Of a stretch of DNA of 8,409 nucleotides, positions 1 to 4,150 are shown one piece after another. Origin of the DNA: DATGYC01 sp035298385 (GTDB taxonomy: Bacteria > Bacillota > Sulfobacillia > Symbiobacteriales > Symbiobacteriaceae); the NCBI GenBank assembly GCA_035298385.1, contig DATGYC010000188.1, positions 1-8,409 on the forward strand, written 5' to 3'. Position 1 is the first letter of the stretch. Every line of letters begins with the position of its first letter. The position numbers and the translations under genes are program-made. The notes below the pieces were generated by a model. It was not told the origin of the DNA. It saw nothing but the letters and a program-made list of their open reading frames with translations, and did not search any database.

Positions 1-117
1 TCGATCCGGCGGTTCCAGCAGGATCAGGGCCTGACCGTGGACGGTGTAGTCGGTCCCGCCACCTATGACGCCCTCCAGAAGGCCTACGACAAGCAGACCG
101 GCGCGGTGCAACCGTGA
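1..117 (+). CDS. C-terminal end of a peptidoglycan-binding domain protein (partial)
   Basis: The frame beginning at base 1 is open and ends with TGA at 115-117, giving the last 38 residues of a protein that starts outside the window. The residues RRFQQDQGLTVDGVVGP followed by ATYDALQKAY match the second half of the PG_binding_1 (PF01471) repeat, in which a helix with FQ..xGL is followed by xVDGxVGPxTxxAL. Such domains anchor cell-wall hydrolases, spore cortex-lytic enzymes or L,D-transpeptidases to peptidoglycan. The catalytic part is not visible, so the enzymatic role is unknown. The short tail after the domain (YDKQTGAVQP) suggests the domain is C-terminal. A hairpin terminator follows within 13 bases of the stop. 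Confidence 0.85.
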   Translation, partial: SIRRFQQDQGLTVDGVVGPATYDALQKAYDKQTGAVQP

Positions 118-129
118 GCCACCAGGAAA

Positions 130-162
130 GAAGGGGCGCCCCGCTCATCCGGGCGCCCCTTC
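130..162 (+). terminator. Hairpin terminator after the peptidoglycan-binding gene
   Basis: GAAGGGGCGCCC (130-141) and GGGCGCCCCTTC (151-162) form a perfect 12-bp stem with a 9-base loop, 12 bases after the upstream stop codon. The run of T expected of a classical intrinsic terminator is weak (CCGGCGTCTATT follows). Its place between one stop codon and the next ribosome binding site makes transcription termination the simplest reading. Confidence 0.65.
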
Positions 163-194
163 CGGCGTCTATTCTCCATAGGAGGTGTTTGCAC

Positions 195-554
195 GTGGCC
201 TTTCGACTTGGTCTGTTGATCCTGGTCGTCGGCCTCTGGATGGCCGGCAGCGTCGCCGGTGCCGCAGCGGTCACTGGGCGCCGCCCCCAGCTCGACCGCT
301 GGGCGCTCGGTGGCTTCCTCTGGGGCATCGGGGTCGCCCTCTTGCTACTGATTGACTGTGTCCAGCCCTGGCCGGGCCTCTCGGGCCGCCTGGCCAATCT
401 GCTCTACCTGGGTGGGGCGGCAGGGGGCCTGGTAGGGCTGAACTGGCGGAGCACGCCGAGCCTGCGCTGGCTCTGGACGGCGCTCCTGGGCGCCCTCACC
501 TTTCTGCCCTTCTTCGTCCTCTCCGTGCTGAACGCCCTCTGCCATCTCAGCTAG
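195..554 (+). CDS. Small integral membrane protein, four predicted helices, unknown function
   Basis: This 119-residue protein is largely hydrophobic, with four likely membrane helices at about residues 5-25, 36-56, 66-82 and 91-114. They are separated by short loops containing Arg/Asp (TGRRPQLDR, CVQPWPGLSGR, NWRSTPS). No catalytic motif or known family signature is visible. The start chosen is GTG at 195, nine bases after AGGAGG at 180-185. The frame is open back to GTG at 114, but that would run through the terminator hairpin and the ribosome binding site. The gene has no obvious partner on its strand and ends tail to tail with the minus-strand DUF5995-like gene, overlapping it by four bases. 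Confidence 0.75.
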   Translation: MAFRLGLLILVVGLWMAGSVAGAAAVTGRRPQLDRWALGGFLWGIGVALLLLIDCVQPWPGLSGRLANLLYLGGAAGGLVGLNWRSTPSLRWLWTALLGALTFLPFFVLSVLNALCHLS

Positions 555-1327
555 AAGAGGCGCAGCCGCCGGGTGAGGGAGGCGAGCGGCCGGAAGGCTC
601 GCAGTGGGCCAAAGCGGGCGATTAGCTCGGCCACATGGAGGGCGTCCTGCTCGATCCAGTGGATCACCGTCGCCCGCTCAGCCTCTGTGGCGGCCAGGAG
701 GAACTGTGCATTCTGCCAGACCTTGTCGCGGTAGGTGATCAGCCCAAAGAGGGTGAGCGCCTCGTCCAGGTCGCCCAGGACCCAACTGAGCGGTCGAATC
801 CCTCGCCCGTAGTGGCTCGCCACCTCTCGCTCCACACCGGGGATCACCAACTCCAGCACTCGGTTGATCTGGTCATGATCGAAGCGGCGGCGGATGCTGC
901 GCTCCCGGTCTGCCGCATCGCCCTCCCCGACCAGGAGTTCCCAGACCACCAATGGCAGGTCGTTGTTGATGTGGGCGTTCATGCCAAGCAGGATATCCTG
1001 CAGGACAAAGGTGCGCCGGCGCTTGGCCTGCTCAAAGGCGTAGGTCCAGGCGGGGGGCGCCCTCCGAGCGGCCTCCCACTCGCCCAAGGCGTGAAAGTAG
1101 TACCAGCCAAAGCGGACGGCGACCCGCTCGATCCAGGCCGGATCGAGGAAGAACCCCTGGCTTCGTCGCTCCTCGACCCCGGCGGTCATCGCTGCGTAGA
1201 CGCGCAGAAAGGCGGCTCGGTTATCCCGGGCCGCATCCCATTGGCGGAGCTGTCGCCGCATCACCCCGAGCAGCTCCACGATCGAGCTGACCGGCTCGCC
1301 CCGGATGGTCAAGGGGAACTGCCACAC
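551..1327 (-). CDS. DUF5995-like protein
   Basis: This 258-residue soluble protein is rich in Arg, Trp and Leu. The segment LLGMNAHINNDLP at residues 113-125, preceded by a basic helix (FEQAKRRRTFVLQD) and followed by RRRFDHDQIN at about 147-155, resembles the conserved core of DUF5995. In that family an invariant-looking NAHIN..L motif sits in an all-helical fold. This is family recall, not a search result, and no function is established for the family. The start is GTG at 1327, preceded on the minus strand by GGAGGTGATC, an almost complete complement of the 16S rRNA 3' end, nine bases away from GGAGG. It lies 20 bases behind the SRPBCC-like gene, so the two are probably cotranscribed. Its TAG stop overlaps the stop of the convergent membrane-protein gene. 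Confidence 0.75.
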   Translation of the reverse strand: MWQFPLTIRGEPVSSIVELLGVMRRQLRQWDAARDNRAAFLRVYAAMTAGVEERRSQGFFLDPAWIERVAVRFGWYYFHALGEWEAARRAPPAWTYAFEQAKRRRTFVLQDILLGMNAHINNDLPLVVWELLVGEGDAADRERSIRRRFDHDQINRVLELVIPGVEREVASHYGRGIRPLSWVLGDLDEALTLFGLITYRDKVWQNAQFLLAATEAERATVIHWIEQDALHVAELIARFGPLRAFRPLASLTRRLRLF

Positions 1328-1347
1328 GGGTGATCACCTCCCTGCCG

Positions 1348-1656
1348 CTACTCTACGGGAGTCTGCTCGGCCACTTGCTTGAGCGCCCAGAGTTCCCCGA
1401 GGAGCCAGTCGGGCACGAAGGGCTCGAGGAGCGGCTCCAGGAAGGGGAGGGGCGCCCGGAGCACCACGCTGACGGCGAGCCGACTCCCAGGTTCCGGTAC
1501 AGACTGCCATACGGCGGAGCCGTCGGTAGACTGGACGTTCACCTCCAGGTCGGTCACCCGCATCCAGGGAAGGTGGGGGGACCAGCCCTCTGCTACCAGA
1601 TCCTGGACCCGCCCAGGCGCCGCCGCAATTCGAATCGCTGCATGGAGTCGCCGCAT
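1348..1656 (-). CDS. Short SRPBCC/START-like (polyketide cyclase-type) protein
   Basis: The 102-residue protein opens with RRLHAAIRIAAAPGRVQDLVA, the beta-strand then helix pattern that begins SRPBCC (helix-grip, Bet v1-like) proteins. A beta-rich middle follows (RVTDLEVNVQSTDGSAVWQS, RLAVSVVLRAP), then a long C-terminal helix region with Trp (PDWLLGELWALKQVAEQ). SRPBCC proteins bind hydrophobic ligands in a cavity; no ligand can be inferred here. It is shorter than the usual 130-150 residues, so it may be a trimmed or diverged member. ATG at 1656 is the assumed start; the only purine-rich stretch upstream is GGGGGTG, which also forms one arm of the hairpin at 1665-1694. It probably forms an operon with the DUF5995-like gene downstream. 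Confidence 0.55.
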   Translation of the reverse strand: MRRLHAAIRIAAAPGRVQDLVAEGWSPHLPWMRVTDLEVNVQSTDGSAVWQSVPEPGSRLAVSVVLRAPLPFLEPLLEPFVPDWLLGELWALKQVAEQTPVE

Positions 1657-1664
1657 ACAGAAGA

Positions 1665-1694
1665 CACCCCCAGGTTCAGTCTCCCCTGGGGGTG
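1665..1694 (-). terminator. Hairpin between GNAT and SRPBCC-like genes, possible terminator or translation control
   Basis: CACCCCCAGG and CCTGGGGGTG form a perfect 10-bp stem with a 10-base loop. On the minus strand it lies 14 bases after the GNAT stop codon and is followed by the pyrimidine-rich TCTTCTGT, so it may terminate or attenuate GNAT transcription. The distal arm holds the GGGGGTG that would be the ribosome binding site of the SRPBCC-like gene, which begins eight bases later. Confidence 0.5.
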
Positions 1695-1708
1695 CCCGCC
1701 TATGCCCA

Positions 1709-2176
1709 TCACCGGATCTTCTTTGCCATCATGACGCCCCACGGTTTGAGTCCGAAGTACTCGCCTGCCTTCTGCCCCTTCTCGTTCCCAGCATGGACCC
1801 AGTTTGTCACCGTCTCGATGCCCAGCCCCTGCAGATACGCCTCGCCCACCTGGTGTAGATCCTTCGCTAGCCCGCTGCGCCGGTGTGAGGGCTCGACGTA
1901 GATGTCGGCCAGATAGCCCTGCATCTCGCCTGTGCGCTCATTTGGTTGCAGGGTGATCACCAGATAGCCGACCGGGCGCCCGTTCTCCTCCGCGACCACC
2001 GCCGTTCCCCCGGGACTGGAGAGGCAACCGGCGAGGTTCTCGTGGGCTGCCCGCCGGATGATCTCGGGGTGACTGCGAGCCCGATCGCCATCTGGGGTGA
2101 TCTGCCAAGCGGTCTCCGCCGCCATCTGGAGTAGGTAGGGCAGATCATTCGGCTGCCAGAAGCGGACCGTCGCCAT
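1709..2176 (-). CDS. GNAT family N-acetyltransferase (paralogue A)
   Basis: This 155-residue protein has the GNAT fold signature: GRPVGYLV at residues 66-73 (beta 4 region), IYVEPSHRRSGLAK at 92-105 with the acetyl-CoA pyrophosphate-binding RRxGxA (99-104), and a late NE..KAGEYFGL segment (131-143) typical of motif B. GNAT enzymes move an acetyl group from acetyl-CoA to an amine; the substrate cannot be read from the sequence. The start is ATG at 2176, with AAGGGGG at 2185-2191 on the minus strand, eight bases away. The frame stays open further upstream only as a shadow of the divergent gene. It aligns without gaps to the divergently transcribed GNAT at 2298-2765. It may be the first gene of the minus-strand group with the SRPBCC-like and DUF5995-like genes, subject to the hairpin after it. 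Confidence 0.88.
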   Translation of the reverse strand: MATVRFWQPNDLPYLLQMAAETAWQITPDGDRARSHPEIIRRAAHENLAGCLSSPGGTAVVAEENGRPVGYLVITLQPNERTGEMQGYLADIYVEPSHRRSGLAKDLHQVGEAYLQGLGIETVTNWVHAGNEKGQKAGEYFGLKPWGVMMAKKIR

Positions 2177-2224
2177 TGCTTCATCCCCCTTGCACGTGTT
2201 GCTCCAAGGTACGTCAGCCGGGTC

Positions 2225-2244
2225 CGCAGGGTCACCGCCCTGCG
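2225..2244. promoter_or_regulatory. Inverted repeat in the divergent GNAT intergenic region
   Basis: CGCAGGG (2225-2231) and CCCTGCG (2238-2244) are a 7-bp inverted repeat with a 6-base spacer inside the 121-bp region between the two divergent GNAT starts. It could be an operator controlling one or both genes, or a structure in the leader of the minus-strand gene. I could not place convincing -35/-10 boxes in this region. Confidence 0.3.
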
Positions 2245-2262
2245 CCCTCCCTTCATACGATA

Positions 2263-2294
2263 GACCGCCCGATCTTGGATAGAGGGAGGCGGTC
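2263..2294 (+). promoter_or_regulatory. Leader inverted repeat overlapping the GNAT B ribosome binding site
   Basis: GACCGCC (2263-2269) and GGCGGTC (2288-2294) are complementary over 7 bp with an 18-base loop. The second arm overlaps the end of the Shine-Dalgarno sequence GGGAGG (2284-2289) and lies three bases before the ATG at 2298. If it folds, it would hinder translation initiation. It may also be chance in G+C-rich DNA. Confidence 0.3.
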
Positions 2295-2297
2295 CCG

Positions 2298-2765
2298 ATG
2301 ATCACCTTTCGTACCTGGCAGAGGGAGGATCTCCCCTGGCTTGCCCAGGCTGCCACGGTCGCCAGTTGGGAGGGGCTGACGCCGGCGGAGCAGGCGGAGG
2401 TCGATCCCAACTTCTTGCAGGAGAGCGCTGTGGAGCAGCTGCGTGACGTCCTTGGTGGACCCACGGGCAACGCTGTGATCGCTGAGACGGACGGGCGCCC
2501 CGTCGGCTTCGCCCTGGGCGCCCTCGCCCCGGACACCTCGACTGGCGAGCCGAACGGCCTCATCCTCTCCCTCTGGGTCGATCCCGCCCGGCGGCGACAG
2601 GGCGTGGCCAAGGGGCTCCTCCAGGTGACGGAGGCGCTCTTTGGCTGCTGTGATGTCCGGAAGGTGAAGCTCTGGACCCCGCTGTCGAACGAGGCCGTCG
2701 TCCGGTTGGGCGAGACGACCGGCTACGTCCGTGAGGGCGTGATTAACCGGAAGCAGTTCGCCTGA
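2298..2765 (+). CDS. GNAT family N-acetyltransferase (paralogue B)
   Basis: This 155-residue acetyltransferase has GRPVGFALG at 66-74, LWVDPARRRQGVAKGLLQV at 92-110 with the acetyl-CoA-binding RRQGVA (99-104), and NEAVVRLGETTGY at 131-143 of the usual C-terminal motif. The start is ATG at 2298, eight bases after GGGAGG. It is the divergent partner of the gene at 1709-2176. The two proteins have identical length and align end to end without a gap, with 57 identical positions of 155 by hand count, so they arose by duplication and one copy was inverted. The acceptor substrate is unknown. No clear terminator follows it before the repeat-protein genes. Confidence 0.88.
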   Translation: MITFRTWQREDLPWLAQAATVASWEGLTPAEQAEVDPNFLQESAVEQLRDVLGGPTGNAVIAETDGRPVGFALGALAPDTSTGEPNGLILSLWVDPARRRQGVAKGLLQVTEALFGCCDVRKVKLWTPLSNEAVVRLGETTGYVREGVINRKQFA

Positions 2766-2782
2766 GCCTCTTCCGCCCATGC

Positions 2783-2811
2783 ACCCGTTCCCGCCCGTAA
2801 CATAAGCTGTA
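2783..2811 (+). promoter_or_regulatory. Possible promoter of the repeat-protein genes, weak SigK-like match
   Basis: CATAAGCTGTA at 2801-2811 has the CATA of a mother-cell SigK -10 box (CATAnnnTA), although the distal TA is displaced by two bases. An AC at 2783-2784 sits 16 bases upstream, about where the short SigK -35 element belongs. The stretch is relatively AT-rich for this DNA. The match is short and imperfect, so this is only a candidate; a vegetative promoter here is equally possible. Confidence 0.2.
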
Positions 2812-2872
2812 GTGGAGACGTTCCACTCTCGCCGTGGAGCCCGGTCTCACAGTCGGAGAGGGGGTCCCTTTC

Positions 2873-3361
2873 GTGAGCAGAAGGCGCAGACAGAACGTGA
2901 TCTCAACGGCCTGTCCGGCGAACACCGGATCGCCCGTGACGATCGCCTGCCCGGTGACGGCTACATCGCCCACGCCCACCGCGCCGACGGCAACGCTGGG
3001 TGTATCGCAGACCGTGCCGGGCCTAAACGCCCCGCAGGATGTCTTTACCAACCCGGTCACCCAGTTGGCCGCCCTGAATCCGTTCGCGGCCCTGGCAGCC
3101 GCCGATCCGAACGCCGCCCTGACGGCGCTCAGCCCGTCCCTGAATATCTTCAACCCGGCCATCAACCCAAACGCTGCCTTCCTCGCCTTCAACCCGGCCT
3201 CCGCCCCGACGCTCGCCCTCGGCTCGGTCCAGGGTCCCGCCACCTTGCCCTTTGGCAAGCTCGGCAAGGGCTTTGGCAAGGGCGGTTTCGGTAAGGGCTT
3301 CGGCAAGCCCTTCGGCAAGGGCTTTGGCAAGGGGTGCGGCGGTGGGGGCTGCGGAATCTAG
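2873..3361 (+). CDS. Nonapeptide-repeat protein 1 with FGKG-rich cationic tail, unknown family
   Basis: I do not recognise this 162-residue protein. A basic start (SRRRRQ) leads into a Thr/Pro/Ala-rich head with Cys14 and Cys26. Residues 56-91 hold four nonapeptides with Asn/Asp/Ser-Pro at positions 5-6: DVFTNPVTQ, LAALNPFAA, LAAADPNAA and LTALSPSLN. IFNPAINPNAA and FLAFNPASA follow. Residues 127-162 are a tail of repeated Phe-Gly-Lys-Gly ending in CGGGGCGI, with Cys155 and Cys160. There is no signal peptide or membrane helix. GTG at 2873 is chosen because GGAGAGGGGG (2855-2864) lies eight bases upstream; the frame is open back to GTG at 2834. The next family member starts 21 bases after the stop. 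A structural or coat-like role, for instance in the spore surface, would suit the low complexity, but that is a guess. Confidence 0.8.
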   Translation: MSRRRRQNVISTACPANTGSPVTIACPVTATSPTPTAPTATLGVSQTVPGLNAPQDVFTNPVTQLAALNPFAALAAADPNAALTALSPSLNIFNPAINPNAAFLAFNPASAPTLALGSVQGPATLPFGKLGKGFGKGGFGKGFGKPFGKGFGKGCGGGGCGI

Positions 3362-3382
3362 TCCTCTGGAGGTGACCGTTCC

Positions 3383-3724
3383 GTGAACATCACTCCGCAG
3401 ACAGCTGCCACCTCGCCGCTGAGTACCCTTACGAATCCCGCCGTACAGTTGGCACCGCTGAGCCCGTTCGGCTCGCTGGCGGCCCTCAACCCGTTCGCCG
3501 CTCTGACCGCGCTTAGCCCGTCACTGAACATCTTTAACCCGGCCATCAATCCGAACGCCGCCTTCTTGGCGTTCAACCCGGCCTCTGCGCCGACGCTGGC
3601 GCTTGGCTCTGTCCAGGGCCCAGCAACCCTGCCGTTTGGCAAGCTCGGCAAGGGCTTTGGCAAGGGATTTGGCAAGGGCTTCGGTAAGGGTGGTAAGGGC
3701 GGCAAGGGCTTCGGCAAGATTTAG
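3383..3724 (+). CDS. Nonapeptide-repeat protein 2 with FGKG-rich cationic tail, unknown family
   Basis: This 113-residue paralogue of the preceding gene lacks its Cys-containing head. Four nonapeptides occupy residues 14-49 (STLTNPAVQ, LAPLSPFGS, LAALNPFAA, LTALSPSLN). IFNPAINPNAA (50-60), FLAFNPASA (61-69) and an FGKG/GKGG tail (85-113) ending GFGKI follow. There is no cysteine, membrane segment or signal peptide. Residues 39-95 are identical to residues 81-137 of the first protein, although many codons differ synonymously. The start is GTG at 3383 with GGAGGTGA at 3368-3375, seven bases away. It is cotranscribed with the first gene (21-base gap) and followed directly by a strong intrinsic terminator. 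Function is unknown. Confidence 0.8.
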   Translation: MNITPQTAATSPLSTLTNPAVQLAPLSPFGSLAALNPFAALTALSPSLNIFNPAINPNAAFLAFNPASAPTLALGSVQGPATLPFGKLGKGFGKGFGKGFGKGGKGGKGFGKI

Positions 3725-3730
3725 TACTGA

Positions 3731-3753
3731 GAAGGGGGGCAAAGCCCCCCTTC
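3731..3753 (+). terminator. Strong intrinsic terminator after repeat-protein gene 2
   Basis: GAAGGGGGGC (3731-3740) and GCCCCCCTTC (3744-3753) form a perfect 10-bp G+C-rich stem closed by a three-base AAA loop. It begins six bases after the TAG stop and is followed by ATTTAT. It separates repeat-protein genes 2 and 3. Confidence 0.85.
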
Positions 3754-3786
3754 ATTTATCTACACCTTGTCCAAGGAGGGAGGAGA

Positions 3787-4017
3787 GTGCAAGACCGACA
3801 TGAGAGCACCGCTCAGGATGTATTCACCGATCCAATCGTACAGCTAGCGGCCCTCTGCCCGATCTGCGCCCTGGCCGCCCTCTCGCCCCAGGCCGCCCTC
3901 GCCGCCCTCTCACCCATCCTGCGGACCTTCAACCCGGCGATCAATCCCCGGGCCGCGCTCCTCGCCTTCAGCGGCTTCAACCCCGCCAAGATCCCACGGG
4001 GCCGGGTCAGTCGCTAG
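3787..4017 (+). CDS. Nonapeptide-repeat protein 3, tail-less paralogue, unknown family
   Basis: This 76-residue protein is the third member of the tandem family. DVFTDPIVQ (11-19), LAALCPICA (20-28), LAALSPQAA (29-37) and LAALSPILR (38-46) keep the same four nonapeptides. TFNPAINPRAA (47-57) follows, and the protein ends in a short basic FNPAKIPRGRVSR in place of the FGKG tail. The second repeat carries a CPIC pair that the others lack. Its beginning (AQDVFTDP) is closer to protein 1 (PQDVFTNP) than to protein 2. GTG at 3787 follows AAGGAGG (3773-3779) by seven bases, an excellent ribosome binding site that argues for a real gene. It lies 33 bases beyond the terminator, so it depends on readthrough or a promoter overlapping the hairpin. 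Confidence 0.7.
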   Translation: MQDRHESTAQDVFTDPIVQLAALCPICALAALSPQAALAALSPILRTFNPAINPRAALLAFSGFNPAKIPRGRVSR

Positions 4018-4080
4018 CTCATTCCCAGGAGACGCCCGACGTAGACTGAAGCAGGAACCTTGCCACACAGGAGAGAATCT

Positions 4081-4113
4081 TTGTTTCAGTTTCATTCATA
4101 GGAAAACTATGAA
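4081..4113 (+). promoter_or_regulatory. Candidate promoter of the acyl-CoA mutase operon
   Basis: An AT-rich island at about 4075-4113 stands out from its G+C-rich surroundings, immediately before the operator-like palindrome. TTGTTT at 4081-4086 and AACTAT or TATGAA at about 4105-4113 are weak -35/-10 candidates. The boxes are poor matches to the SigA consensus, so only the general location is proposed. Confidence 0.3.
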
Positions 4114-4127
4114 CCAAACGTTTGGTT
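4112..4127. promoter_or_regulatory. Perfect 16-bp palindrome, probable repressor operator
   Basis: AACCAAACGTTTGGTT is its own reverse complement over all 16 bases. It lies between the AT-rich promoter candidate and the ribosome binding site of the mutase gene (4133-4143). Length and symmetry fit operators of TetR-family regulators, which often control acyl-CoA catabolic operons. No regulator gene is in the window, so the binding protein is unknown. Confidence 0.55.
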
Positions 4128-4150
4128 GGTTTGGGAGGGGGAGCTCCACT

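Noticed and set aside
114..194. Upstream extension of the membrane-protein gene to the GTG at 114
   Set aside because: It would translate the terminator hairpin and the AGGAGG site; GTG at 195 has the ideal ribosome binding site distance.
635..1333. Plus-strand 232-residue open frame opposite the DUF5995-like gene
   Set aside because: It has no ribosome binding site or family motif. The minus-strand frame has a near-perfect Shine-Dalgarno sequence and a recognisable conserved core.
1331..1341. TGATCACCTCC on the plus strand, resembling the 3' end of 16S rRNA
   Set aside because: No rRNA sequence lies upstream. It is simply the complement of the unusually complete Shine-Dalgarno sequence of the minus-strand gene.
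3250..3720. Repeated GGCAAGGGCTT units as a CRISPR or DNA-level repeat array
   Set aside because: The units are in frame, coding for Gly-Lys-Gly-Phe, with no spacers.
4109..4150. Upstream ATG for the mutase at 4109
   Set aside because: The 14 extra residues are encoded by the palindrome and Shine-Dalgarno region, and the AGGA before it is weak. ATG at 4151 fits better.
4018..4150. Cobalamin riboswitch ahead of the B12-dependent mutase
   Set aside because: The leader is only 133 bases long, and I see no B12-box-like sequence or extended fold; the palindrome explains the region better.
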